Positions 7,977 through 16,440 of a stretch of 25,075 bases of DNA are shown piece by piece. The stretch covers positions 1 to 25,075 of the forward strand of contig CAZVPD010000036.1 of assembly GCA_964628455.1 (NCBI GenBank), in the 5' to 3' direction. Positions within the stretch are counted from its first letter, which is position 1, and each line of letters opens with the position of its first letter. Both the position numbers and the translations under genes were made by a program. The notes under the pieces are model-generated. The model searched no databases. It was not told where the DNA came from and saw only the letters and a program-made list of their open reading frames with translations. This stretch comes from JAQVWU01 sp964628455. Lineage in GTDB: Bacteria > Bacillota > Clostridia > Oscillospirales > CAG-272.

Positions 7977-9482
7977 TCAGCCCTCGACTTCGAGATACAG
8001 GCTGACAAGATCGTCGAGTTTTGTCTGAACCGACGTTTCTATTTTAGCATAATGCGATGCAAAATCCGATTTCTTCCCGCTCATCAGGTCGCGCATCACA
8101 AGACCGATATTTCCGAGCGCATAATTATAGATATAGGCAAAATCCGTGACCGGATTGTCGTGTATCATATCGACAATCTGCATGGCCATGTCGTCGCTGT
8201 CGCGGAAATACTTCATTTTAAGGGCAACTTCATAATACGAAGGTATGACCGTTTTATATCCCTCGAAAGCCATAGCTTCCATGACGGCCGCGCTCATTTC
8301 CACGGTTGTGCATGTGATCGGCAGGCAGTAAATGGTTGCTATGTCATGGGGAAGTGAAAGATAGGTTTCCTGTGTTTCGTCGAATTTCGGGAAAGGGATG
8401 ACCCCGTAATCGCCCGGCATGTCACGCAGATAATCCGCCGTGTGGAACCATCCGAAAAGAAGCAGAAGCTCATTATTTTTCAGTTTGCCGGGCAGAGTGA
8501 TATAGTTTGTCTCATCGGTCGGGGGATATACATATACCCCGTCGTTTTCGTAAAACAGACTGTATAATTTTTGCGTGAAAGCGATCGTTTTTTCATTGTT
8601 TATCGTGAGCTCGGGTATATCGTCGGTATTTCGGGTCGTGGCCCTTATGCCCGCGTCGTATGTAAAATGATCCGTCAGGTTTGAAACGATGACGCCGGCG
8701 CCGTAATAGTCGTCCTTATCTTTCATTCCGTCTCCGTTCACGTCGCCGTAACATGTTTTTGCATATTCGCCGAATGTATCGAGGGTCCATTTCCCGCTGT
8801 ATACCAGCTGATAAAAATCATTCGTATCTCCGAAATAGTTTTCGTAAACCGCTTTATTGAAGAATGCGCAGCTCATGTCGCGGATATGACCGAGTGATAT
8901 GTCGCCGGATGCAAAGAAAATCTTGTTATTTCCGATGGTTCCTTCTTTTATATAATCGGTTGCCCACCATGCGGCATCGAAATTAAGATATTCGAGTCCG
9001 GCCATATTCAGGAAGTAATTATTCAGCAGCTGCTGCGCAGCGGAATACTGCACGCCGTGTATAATATCGTATTCGTCGCTGTCGGCCATGATCACCGAGG
9101 ATATCAGTTTTCCGAAATCTTCGCCGTTCATCGTGAATTTATCCGTAAAGACGAATTCTGTATTAAGTCGTTCGGAAACGGCTTCATTCCTCAGATATAC
9201 GGCGTCTTTGATGATATCGCCTGTCTGCTCGGTTACGTTCAGGATATAGGCGTCTTCTCCGAAATAATTATAGTTTAATATCCGGACATTAGCCCCTTCG
9301 TAATTCAAGTCATCGGGCAGCTCGCAGTCGGGTTCTGTTTCGGCTGCGGTTGTATCGGAGACGGCTGCGGTTTCTGCGGGTTCGACCTCGGCTGTTTCGG
9401 AACAAGCAGAGGCTGTGACGAATAAAAAAGAAAGAATGAGCAGGACAGATGATATCCGAAGGCAAAAAACCGGATTTCTCAT
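7977..9482 (-). CDS. Extracellular solute-binding lipoprotein (sugar-type ABC importer component), copy 1
   Basis: The 501-residue protein starts with a lipoprotein signal peptide (hydrophobic core 11-22, lipobox ASAC with the lipidated Cys at 27) and a Thr/Glu/Ala-rich linker. Mature features typical of large clostridial carbohydrate-binding proteins include GDIIKDAVYLRNEAVSERLN, YSGKWTLDTFGEYAKTCYGDVNGDG and FYENDGVYVYP. The loop DVNGDGMKDKDD (8709-8744) resembles a calcium-binding site. The start at 9482 was chosen because AAGGGG (complement of 9491-9496) lies 8 nt upstream; an in-frame ATG at 9512 has no ribosome site. No permease or ATPase gene is adjacent. It is clearly related to the lipoprotein at 14886-16337. 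The ligand is unknown. Confidence 0.88.
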   Translation of the reverse strand: MRNPVFCLRISSVLLILSFLFVTASACSETAEVEPAETAAVSDTTAAETEPDCELPDDLNYEGANVRILNYNYFGEDAYILNVTEQTGDIIKDAVYLRNEAVSERLNTEFVFTDKFTMNGEDFGKLISSVIMADSDEYDIIHGVQYSAAQQLLNNYFLNMAGLEYLNFDAAWWATDYIKEGTIGNNKIFFASGDISLGHIRDMSCAFFNKAVYENYFGDTNDFYQLVYSGKWTLDTFGEYAKTCYGDVNGDGMKDKDDYYGAGVIVSNLTDHFTYDAGIRATTRNTDDIPELTINNEKTIAFTQKLYSLFYENDGVYVYPPTDETNYITLPGKLKNNELLLLFGWFHTADYLRDMPGDYGVIPFPKFDETQETYLSLPHDIATIYCLPITCTTVEMSAAVMEAMAFEGYKTVIPSYYEVALKMKYFRDSDDMAMQIVDMIHDNPVTDFAYIYNYALGNIGLVMRDLMSGKKSDFASHYAKIETSVQTKLDDLVSLYLEVEG

Positions 9483-9535
9483 TGAATTATCCCCTTGTTC
9501 ATTAAATATCATAAAGCCGTTCGTTTTATTGTTTG

Positions 9536-10231
9536 TCAGGGACTGAACGACATTATGTCGCGGAACATCCGAAGCTGGTTTTCATAGCGTATGGATTCTT
9601 TTTTTTCTGATTTGAAAGCCGTCGCCGTGGACATCCGGCGGACGCAGAGGACAGTGTCTGCGGGAAAGTACTGCAGTGCCGTAAAATATCCGGCGGCTCC
9701 GGTATCATGAAGATAAATCGAATATTCGTCGATTGCCTTATCGGGTGTATAGCCGAGTGCGTCAGATAATTTTATAAAACCGCCGTTTTCATATATATCG
9801 GGATACCAGTTCGGATCGAGCAGACATATAACGGTTTCTCCCGCGAATATCTGCGTCGAAAACTGAGAACGGTTTTGAATAAGCGCCGCGCTGTTATACA
9901 GCACAACATTTCCGGACTCGGCGGCGTTTTTTCGGGCCTTTTCGAGCTGTTCCTGCGTCATCAGCAGTATGCTGATGACCTGCACGTGTTTCTCGCCGTC
10001 TCCGTTGAAGTCGGCACTCATGACCGATTTCAGCGCTGTCTGAATTTCGCGGGTTTCATTGGGAGTAAACTGATGCGGACCGGCATACAGGATGATGACA
10101 TCATCGTTTGTTTTCGTGATCATCTGCCCGGCTGCCACGGCGGCAACCAGCGTAAAAAAAGCGATGAATACGATCTGCCACTTGTTATGATACCAGAAAT
10201 TATCGATCTTTTCGTATATTTTTTTAAACAT
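9536..10231 (-). CDS. Single-pass membrane protein of unknown function
   Basis: The 231-residue product has a short basic N-terminus (MFKKIYEKIDNFWYHNKWQ), one transmembrane helix at about residues 18-36 and an extracytoplasmic domain of roughly 190 residues. I do not recognise a characterised family. Within the outer domain, LDPNWYPDIYENGGFIKLSDALGYTPDK is reminiscent of periplasmic-binding folds, and ADFNGDGEKH recalls the DxNGDG loops of the two lipoproteins nearby. The start is placed at 10231 because a longer reading to 10381 would run through the lysS 3' end in another frame. No clear ribosome site is seen, so translation may be coupled to lysS, whose stop is 14 nt upstream. It lies between lysS and the binding lipoprotein. 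Confidence 0.75.
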   Translation of the reverse strand: MFKKIYEKIDNFWYHNKWQIVFIAFFTLVAAVAAGQMITKTNDDVIILYAGPHQFTPNETREIQTALKSVMSADFNGDGEKHVQVISILLMTQEQLEKARKNAAESGNVVLYNSAALIQNRSQFSTQIFAGETVICLLDPNWYPDIYENGGFIKLSDALGYTPDKAIDEYSIYLHDTGAAGYFTALQYFPADTVLCVRRMSTATAFKSEKKESIRYENQLRMFRDIMSFSP

Positions 10232-10245
10232 CGGAATGCGATTTT

Positions 10246-11763
10246 TTATTGGTTCAGCGGCTTCATCGTCGGGAACAGCAGCACGTCGCGTATAGACGGA
10301 CTGTCTGTCAGCAGCATCACAAGCCTGTCCACACCGATCCCGAGTCCTCCCGTAGGCGGCATTCCGTATTCGAGCGCGCATAGAAAGTCCTCGTCAACCT
10401 CGGCGCGGATCCCCTGAGAGCGTTTTTCCGCAACCTGTTTTTCAAAACGCCCGCGCTGGTCTGACGGGTCGTTGAGCTCGGAAAAAGCGTTGCCCATTTC
10501 GCGCGCGCATATGAAAAATTCAAATCGTTCGGTAAACATCGCATCGGAACGCCTGCGCTTTGCCAGCGGTGAAACCTCGACGGGATAGTCACAGATAAAT
10601 GTCGGCTGAATCAGATTCGCTTCCGCAAATTCCTCGAAAAGTGCGGAAAGTACGTCACCTTTGGTCGCGCTTTCGCTGACTTTTACATGCAGCGATTTTG
10701 CCGTTTCACGCGCCGACGCGTCGTCCTGCCAGTTATCGTATTCCGCGCCGCTGTAGAGACGGACGGCTTCCTTCATCGTCATTCTTCTCCAGGGTTTGTC
10801 CATGTTTATTTCGGTTCCCTGATAATTTATATGGGTCGAGCCGCATACTTTTTCGGTTATGCTGACGTACATGTCCTCAACGAGATCCATCATGCCCTCA
10901 TAATCGGTATATGCCTCGTATAATTCGACGGTTGTAAATTCCGGATTGTGTTTTGTATCCATCCCTTCGTTTCTGAAAATACGGCCTACTTCGTAGACAC
11001 GGTCAAATCCGCCGACAATCAGCCGTTTAAGGTAAAGCTCCGTCTCTATGCGCAGGTACATATCGATATCAAGCGTGTTGTGATGGGTTCTGAAGGGACG
11101 GGCGGCGGCTCCCGTTTCGATGGTATGCAATACGGGAGTATCGACTTCAAGATATCCGCGGGCATCAAGATAAGCGCGGAGTTCTTTCAGTATCCGGGAG
11201 CGCCGGATAAACGTATCGCGCACCTCGGGGTTGACAATCAGGTCAACGTATCGCTGGCGATACCGGATATCCGTGTCGCGCAATCCGTGCCATTTTTCCG
11301 GAAGCGGACGAAGCGACTTTGACAGCAGAATTATTTTTTCGGCGTGGATCGATATTTCTCCTGTCTGCGTACGGAAAACAACGCCTTCTATGCCGATAAT
11401 ATCCCCGATATCCCATTTTTTAAAATCGGTATACAGATCGGTCCCGACATCGTCCCTTTTCACATAGACCTGTATCTGTCCTTTTCCGTCCCTTATATGA
11501 CAGAAGGAAGCTTTGCCCATGATACGCCGGCTTACCATGCGTCCTGCCGCGGTCACTTTCTTTTTTTCATCGGGATCTGTTTTTTCGAATTCCGCTTTGA
11601 TATCTTCGCTTGCGGCGCTGACATCGAAGCGGGTGATTTCAAACGGGTCGGCGCCCGCGTCCTGATATGCCGAGAGCTTTTCTCTCCGGATACGGAATAT
11701 TTCGTTCAGATCCTCCTGGGCGTCGGTTTCCGTCATCATGCTGTTTTGATCGGTATTGTCCAT
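10246..11763 (-). CDS. lysS: Lysine--tRNA ligase, class II
   Basis: The 505-residue product is a typical bacterial LysRS. An N-terminal OB-fold anticodon-binding domain occupies about 70-150 (GRMVSRRIMGKASFCHIRDG). The class II catalytic core follows, with motif 1 around 185-210, motif 2 FRNEGMDTKHNPEFT (263-277) and motif 3 GGLGIGVDRLVM (472-483). It charges tRNA-Lys in the cytosol. AGGA lies about 9 nt before the ATG at 11763. It follows greA by 76 nt on the same strand, an arrangement seen in many Firmicutes. No T-box-like leader or terminator is visible in the gap, so it is probably cotranscribed with greA. Confidence 0.97.
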   Translation of the reverse strand: MDNTDQNSMMTETDAQEDLNEIFRIRREKLSAYQDAGADPFEITRFDVSAASEDIKAEFEKTDPDEKKKVTAAGRMVSRRIMGKASFCHIRDGKGQIQVYVKRDDVGTDLYTDFKKWDIGDIIGIEGVVFRTQTGEISIHAEKIILLSKSLRPLPEKWHGLRDTDIRYRQRYVDLIVNPEVRDTFIRRSRILKELRAYLDARGYLEVDTPVLHTIETGAAARPFRTHHNTLDIDMYLRIETELYLKRLIVGGFDRVYEVGRIFRNEGMDTKHNPEFTTVELYEAYTDYEGMMDLVEDMYVSITEKVCGSTHINYQGTEINMDKPWRRMTMKEAVRLYSGAEYDNWQDDASARETAKSLHVKVSESATKGDVLSALFEEFAEANLIQPTFICDYPVEVSPLAKRRRSDAMFTERFEFFICAREMGNAFSELNDPSDQRGRFEKQVAEKRSQGIRAEVDEDFLCALEYGMPPTGGLGIGVDRLVMLLTDSPSIRDVLLFPTMKPLNQ

Positions 11764-11839
11764 TTATTCTGTCCTTGCCTTCTTCCCAAGCGTTTATTTT
11801 GCCGGCTGCCGTTCTGTTAAGGCCTTCTGCCGGAAGCTG

Positions 11840-12316
11840 CTATTTGCTTATTTCGATGATTTTAAATTTCAGTTCTCCGCCCGGCGTCATCGCCGTGACA
11901 ACATCACCCAGTTTTGCACCTATCAGCGCATTTCCGATGGGTGACTGATCGGAAAGGCGATGCGTCAGGGGATCGGCTTCGGTAGATCCGACAATGCTGT
12001 ATTCGATTTCTTCATCGTATACGATATCGTAAACTTTGACGCGTGCTCCGACATTGACCGATTCCGTACTGATGTCGCTGTCGCTGATCACCTTGACCTG
12101 TTTGAGGAGTTCTTCAAGTTCCTTTATCTGAATCTCCACTTTGCCCTGTTCTTCTCTCGCTTCGTCATATTCGCTGTTCTCCGACAGATCACCGAACGAA
12201 CGGGCTTTGCTGATTGCCTCGATCACTTCTTTGCGTTTGACATTTTTTAAATAATCGAGGGTATCCGTCATTTTCTTAAGGCCCTCGTCCGTTATGATAA
12301 TCGACTTTGACGACAT
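11840..12316 (-). CDS. greA: Transcription elongation factor GreA
   Basis: The 158-residue protein has an N-terminal coiled coil (about 10-75) whose tip carries GDLSENSEYDEAREEQG. The acidic tip residues D43 and E46 correspond to those that position the metal ion in the RNA polymerase active centre. A C-terminal FKBP-like domain follows (VGARVKVYD, LSDQSPIGNALIGAKLGDVV). GreA stimulates transcript cleavage to rescue backtracked polymerase. The start has AAGGAG 8-9 nt upstream (about 12326-12331). It sits between ctpA and lysS, and a hairpin at 12345-12365 lies just upstream. Confidence 0.97.
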   Translation of the reverse strand: MSSKSIIITDEGLKKMTDTLDYLKNVKRKEVIEAISKARSFGDLSENSEYDEAREEQGKVEIQIKELEELLKQVKVISDSDISTESVNVGARVKVYDIVYDEEIEYSIVGSTEADPLTHRLSDQSPIGNALIGAKLGDVVTAMTPGGELKFKIIEISK

Positions 12317-12344
12317 GGTATAATTCTCCTTAATATTATTATAA

Positions 12345-12365
12345 GGGCGGCAATGAATGCCACCC
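12345..12365 (-). other. Intercistronic hairpin between the ctpA-like gene and greA
   Basis: On the minus strand GGGTGGCA and TGCCGCCC form an 8-bp stem (one G-T pair) with the loop TTCAT. The sequence after it is TTATAATAATATT rather than a clean T-run, so it may be a weak terminator or an RNA processing or stability element. TATAAT in that stretch has no matching -35. Confidence 0.45.
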
Positions 12366-12389
12366 TGTGTGATGTTATTGATTTATATT

Positions 12390-13607
12390 TCAGCTGTTTT
12401 TCAGGCGGGTTATTGCTTCGGACAGTTGGTTGTCTTCGGTGTCTTTTAAATTATAGAGGTTCTTTTTTGCTGCATCAACCGATAATTCGGTGGTATAATC
12501 CGGTATAAGTCCTGTCCCGTTATAATTTTCGGAAAACGGGGGGCTGTACATTTTATAGGTGACGCGGATCGCGGAATTATCGGCAAGGCGTACGATGGTC
12601 TGCATAGAGCCTTTTCCGTATGTCCGGACACCGACCAGAAAAGCCTTTTCATAGTCCCGCATGGCTGCCGCGAAAAGCTCCGCTGCGCTTGCAGTGGTGC
12701 GGTTCACCAGCACAGCCGATTTTGCGTCGAGTTCGCCCGCTTCCGAATTCATGACTGTTTCATTGCCGTCGCCGTCCGTTATTCTGATAACAGGACCTTC
12801 GGGAAGAAGATAATCCAGTATGCTGACAACACTGTTCAATTCCCCGCCCGAGTTGTTGCGGACATCAAAGACATATGCCGTAGCGCCTTTTGATCGTAAA
12901 TCCTCAACGGCAGCGATAAATTGTTCGGGCGTTTTTTCATCGAACTGAAGTATTTTAACGATCCCTATGCTGCTTGTGCCGTCTTCGTATATATGGGAAA
13001 GGACGGTCTGTTCGGTTACAAATCCCCTTTTGACCGTCATCTTCAGCCGTTCGCTGTAACTTTCGTTTCTGGCCACGGTAAAACTGGCATATGTATCTGC
13101 TTTTCCCTGCATACGCGCGACCGCTCCGTAATAGCCCAATACGGAAACATCGAGATCATCCACTTCGATAATCAGGTCTCCCGGAAGAAGTCCGGCTTCG
13201 AGTGCCGGAGAATCGGGCATTACACCCGCGATTTCCAGGGCTTTATACTCGTCGTTGTAAATGACGATGATCCCTATCCCTTCCAGTTCTCCGCCGAGGT
13301 CGTTCATGAATCGTTTGAATTCCTCGGAATTCATGTATTCGGCGTAAGCGTCTCCGGTCCCCTGTATATATCCCCGGATGATTGCGTCCGTCAGTTCCTC
13401 TTCATCGATTTCACCGATATACAGGCTTCTGAAAAGTTCGTCCACGCTGCTGAGTTTGCTGTATAGATTATACTGAGGGCTTGCTTCCAGGTTGTTGAGC
13501 TCGGTTTCATACTTGTTTGCGGCCGACAGGTACGTGATCTGAAAAGTAACGAGAACCGCAAGCAGAATAAGGACAGCAGCGGCGCCGAACGGAATTTTTT
13601 TTAACAT
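12390..13607 (-). CDS. C-terminal processing (S41) peptidase, CtpA/CtpB type
   Basis: The 405-residue protein has an N-terminal membrane anchor (residues 5-27), a helical region, a PDZ domain at about 105-195 (GELEGIGIIVIYND, GLLPGDLIIEVDD) and the S41 peptidase core. The catalytic serine is S307 in RTTASAAEL and the general-base lysine is K332 in TYGKGSMQ; their 25-residue spacing matches the family, and Q336 is present. It acts outside the membrane, cleaving C-termini of exported proteins. It lies 51 nt downstream of the coiled-coil M23 hydrolase, and in other bacteria Ctp/Prc proteases degrade or mature cell-wall hydrolases. The ribosome site is weak (GAG close to the ATG), suggesting coupling to the upstream gene. 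Confidence 0.93.
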   Translation of the reverse strand: MLKKIPFGAAAVLILLAVLVTFQITYLSAANKYETELNNLEASPQYNLYSKLSSVDELFRSLYIGEIDEEELTDAIIRGYIQGTGDAYAEYMNSEEFKRFMNDLGGELEGIGIIVIYNDEYKALEIAGVMPDSPALEAGLLPGDLIIEVDDLDVSVLGYYGAVARMQGKADTYASFTVARNESYSERLKMTVKRGFVTEQTVLSHIYEDGTSSIGIVKILQFDEKTPEQFIAAVEDLRSKGATAYVFDVRNNSGGELNSVVSILDYLLPEGPVIRITDGDGNETVMNSEAGELDAKSAVLVNRTTASAAELFAAAMRDYEKAFLVGVRTYGKGSMQTIVRLADNSAIRVTYKMYSPPFSENYNGTGLIPDYTTELSVDAAKKNLYNLKDTEDNQLSEAITRLKNS

Positions 13608-13658
13608 AATCTCGCAATTCTTTATTTCTGTTGTTTAAAGAGAAACAGGCACCCGGGT

Positions 13659-14837
13659 TCACTGAGCCGTTACATATTCGATCGGATCTGTGGTCACTCC
13701 GTTGATTCTGACTTCGAAATGTATATGGTTGCCCGTCGAATAACCTGTCGAACCTGCCAGTGCTATCACATCGCCCCGCTTGACTGTGTCGCCGACGGAA
13801 ACAAGAAGTTTGCTGTTATGAGCGTAAAGAGTCGCCTGACCGCCGCCGTGGTCGATGACGATATAGTTTCCGTAACTGAAATGATAAGCGGCGATGGCGA
13901 TCACCCCTGAGTTTGCGGCGTAAACGTCGGTACCGTATCCTGCCGGTATATCGATACCGAGGTGAAATTCTCTGCCCCTGTAGCCGTAACCCGAGGAAAT
14001 GCGGGTATAATCGCTCTGCGCGGGCCACATGTAGGTACCGCCGACATATATGGAATTCTGAAGGGCGATTTTTTCGAGAAGAGTTATAAGTTCCTGATTG
14101 AGTATTTCAAGCTGTCTTTCGGATTCCAGTTTCTGAGCTTCCAGCTGCGTCCTGTTCTGCTCCAGGTCGGATATGTAATTGGCTGATTTTACGGCAAGGT
14201 CTGCCATTTTTGTTTTTTGCTGCTCAAGTTTGGTTTTGGTCGTCAGTTGCGCGTTTTTATAAATCTCAAGCGCCTCTTTATCCTGCTGAAGTTTCGCTAA
14301 CGCTATGTCGAGTTCTTCCATCAGCCGATTCTGATAATCGATGATATTGGCGATTCTTTCGGTGCTGCTCAGAAAATCCGTAAAATCATCCGTACTTAAG
14401 ATCATCCGGATATAACTGACGTCACCGTTTTCAGCCGTCATTCTGATCCATTCTTCAAATTCCGCATACTTTGATTCGATTTTGCTTTCCATATCGGCGA
14501 TCTCTTTTTCCTTCGCCTCAATTTCTGTGCTGTAAGCGCCGACAAGACTGGAAGCATAATCGATGCTGCTGCTCACAAGGGTCAGTTCGGTGTCGATATT
14601 TTTCTTTTCCTGTATTTTCGACTCCAGGGTTGATTCGGTATTCACAATATCATCTTCAAGCCGACTGAGTTTGTCTTCGATATTGGCAAGCTGTGATTCG
14701 ATTTTTTTGACATCGGATTCATCCACCTTAGCGTTGATGTTAAAATACCCCGCGGGTGCGGCTGTGAGTATCAGCGCCAGCGACATCAATAAAGCCGTCA
14801 ATAAAAGTATTCTGCTCTTTTTCTGCTTATTAAACAT
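13659..14837 (-). CDS. Coiled-coil LytM/M23 peptidoglycan hydrolase, EnvC/PcsB-like FtsEX partner
   Basis: The 392-residue protein has a signal peptide or N-terminal anchor (hydrophobic 10-27), a long coiled-coil region (about 38-262, with IESQLANIEDKLSRLEDD and a break near 135-160) and a C-terminal LytM domain (about 285-390). Zinc ligands H292 and D296 (HLGID) and H373, plus catalytic histidines H340 (LYAH) and H371 (GNHIHFEV), are all present. It should therefore be an active endopeptidase rather than a degenerate activator. The coiled-coil-plus-hydrolase layout is that of proteins activated by FtsEX. ftsE and ftsX lie upstream on the same strand, separated by a binding-lipoprotein gene, and a Ctp protease follows. 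The role as FtsEX partner is inferred from architecture and neighbourhood. Confidence 0.92.
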   Translation of the reverse strand: MFNKQKKSRILLLTALLMSLALILTAAPAGYFNINAKVDESDVKKIESQLANIEDKLSRLEDDIVNTESTLESKIQEKKNIDTELTLVSSSIDYASSLVGAYSTEIEAKEKEIADMESKIESKYAEFEEWIRMTAENGDVSYIRMILSTDDFTDFLSSTERIANIIDYQNRLMEELDIALAKLQQDKEALEIYKNAQLTTKTKLEQQKTKMADLAVKSANYISDLEQNRTQLEAQKLESERQLEILNQELITLLEKIALQNSIYVGGTYMWPAQSDYTRISSGYGYRGREFHLGIDIPAGYGTDVYAANSGVIAIAAYHFSYGNYIVIDHGGGQATLYAHNSKLLVSVGDTVKRGDVIALAGSTGYSTGNHIHFEVRINGVTTDPIEYVTAQ

Positions 14838-14885
14838 ATCGGTTACCGTTTCTTTGTTTATTTGACAGGAAAATTGTTTTTATGC

Positions 14886-16337
14886 CTATTGGGCATAATC
14901 GTAAAGCGACTGATAATTCTCTGTCATTTTCGATTCGTTTTTGGCATACCAGGACGCAAGATCCGTGCTCTTGGCGTTTATGAGCGAAGTCAGGACAATG
15001 AGGTTGAGATTCGTGCAGTAACTTGTGCCGAAGTCGTAAATCAGGTTGCCGAATACAATATCGAGCATTTCTTCCGATTCGTCGTCGCGGGTGTGTTTAC
15101 CGAGAAGAACCTTTTCATAATACGCCGGTACGATATATTTCGAACTGGCTGCACAGAGGGATTCGACGATGATGCCGTTGAACTCCGGGTCCGAAGCGGT
15201 GGAGGGCATGACGCATGATAATCCCCACTGGTCGGATGTCGAACAGTATTTTTCCTGTGCGGCGTCATACTTGGGATATGGCAGTATGCCGAAATCACTG
15301 TCAAAGGAACGGAAAAATTCGCCGTGTTCGAGTGTGGCGAGCATAAAGAGAGCGCGGTCGTCAAAGAAGATCTTCACTCCTTCGCTGTCCTTTGCATAAT
15401 CAAAGCTGTCTACATAAGACGTGTTGTTTTCGTAACAGAGCTTGTAGACGTAATCGACGATGGACTGCATTTTATCGGTCAGTATATTCATCGTGAATTC
15501 GCCGTTGCCCTTGTATACCGTATGGTAATCGGCTGCGGATACAAAGGAATAAATCCCGACGATTTTATTCTGAATGCAGCCGTATTTATCGGTTTTTGTA
15601 AATTTCCCGTCACCGTCTATGTCGGCGGGGATCTGTGATGCGATTTTGTATAATTCATCAAACGTCCAATTGTTTTCCTTGACCGTTGTATAAAGGTTTT
15701 CTATATTATGATCTGCGGCCACGGGCTTGTTGAAGAAACAGACCGCGGTCTCGTTCATAGTCGTCCAGTTGATATCTCCGACAAGGATATATATCCTGTC
15801 GTTGATCGCAAGCGATTCGGTTATATTCTGATTCCACCATGGTTTGTCCGTATCCACAAAAGGAACGTCGTTCCAGGGCATTGCGAATCCGCTTGTAACC
15901 ATACCGACACCCCCCTGCATAAAACCCAGAGCTATAAGGTCAACCGAATCGTCTCCGGCAAGCAGCATGGGAGTCAGGTCTTTGTACTGGGCATCCGTAT
16001 AACCGGCGGCAAAGGTATCGATCAATACATTGAAGCGCTGTTCTATTTCCGTGTTGCGCGTGTATATGGCATCATTCAGCACGTCTCCGTTGGATTCATC
16101 GCGGTCATAAAAAACACATCCCAGGTCTTCGGGCTTCGGACAGGCTATCGAGAATACCGCGCCCGCGAAATCATATTCATTGGGAATACCGTCGTCATAT
16201 GGGTCTGCCGTCACGGCTTCGGTGGTTTCGCCGGTATTATCGGGCTCTGCGCCCGATTCTTGTTCAACGGCCGCACAGGCAGTAATCGCCGAAAGCAGAA
16301 AAACCGCACCGAGTATCAGAATAAGCAAACGTTTCAT
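14886..16337 (-). CDS. Extracellular solute-binding lipoprotein (sugar-type), copy 2
   Basis: The 483-residue protein has a lipoprotein signal peptide (lipobox ITAC, lipidated Cys at 21) and an acidic linker (about 22-45). The binding-protein body contains GDVLNDAIYTRNTEIEQRFN, VKENNWTFDELYKIA and YPKYDAAQEKYCSTSDQWG. A calcium-site-like loop DIDGDGKFTKTD lies at 15588-15623. Shared block order with the lipoprotein at 7977-9482 (GD-DA-Y-RN, W-tD, D-NGDG, YEN, YYE-L) indicates paralogy. The start at 16337 has a G-rich ribosome site (AGGGGGTATAGGG). It lies between ftsX and the M23 hydrolase gene, without permease genes. The ligand and the reason for this position are unknown. Confidence 0.88.
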   Translation of the reverse strand: MKRLLILILGAVFLLSAITACAAVEQESGAEPDNTGETTEAVTADPYDDGIPNEYDFAGAVFSIACPKPEDLGCVFYDRDESNGDVLNDAIYTRNTEIEQRFNVLIDTFAAGYTDAQYKDLTPMLLAGDDSVDLIALGFMQGGVGMVTSGFAMPWNDVPFVDTDKPWWNQNITESLAINDRIYILVGDINWTTMNETAVCFFNKPVAADHNIENLYTTVKENNWTFDELYKIASQIPADIDGDGKFTKTDKYGCIQNKIVGIYSFVSAADYHTVYKGNGEFTMNILTDKMQSIVDYVYKLCYENNTSYVDSFDYAKDSEGVKIFFDDRALFMLATLEHGEFFRSFDSDFGILPYPKYDAAQEKYCSTSDQWGLSCVMPSTASDPEFNGIIVESLCAASSKYIVPAYYEKVLLGKHTRDDESEEMLDIVFGNLIYDFGTSYCTNLNLIVLTSLINAKSTDLASWYAKNESKMTENYQSLYDYAQ

Positions 16338-16440
16338 ATAATCCCTATACCCCCTGATAATTAAATAGATTCGGAATTACAGAATATCGAAACAGCCGCG
16401 CTGCTCTGCATCCGGATATCATGAGTCCCGCCCGGCTGCT

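Noticed and set aside
10232..10381. N-terminal extension of the single-pass membrane protein to 10381
   Set aside because: It would lie entirely within the lysS 3' coding region in another frame and has Arg-rich, non-natural composition; the Met at 10231 directly precedes a plausible membrane-anchor N-terminus.
12317..12344. TATAAT upstream of greA as a promoter
   Set aside because: No -35 sequence occurs at a suitable distance; the region upstream is the GC-rich hairpin.
16338..16440. Possible terminator or promoter between ftsX and the second lipoprotein gene
   Set aside because: Short inverted repeats such as CAGC-GCG-GCTG followed by only three Ts, and a poorly spaced -10-like stretch, are too weak to call either element.
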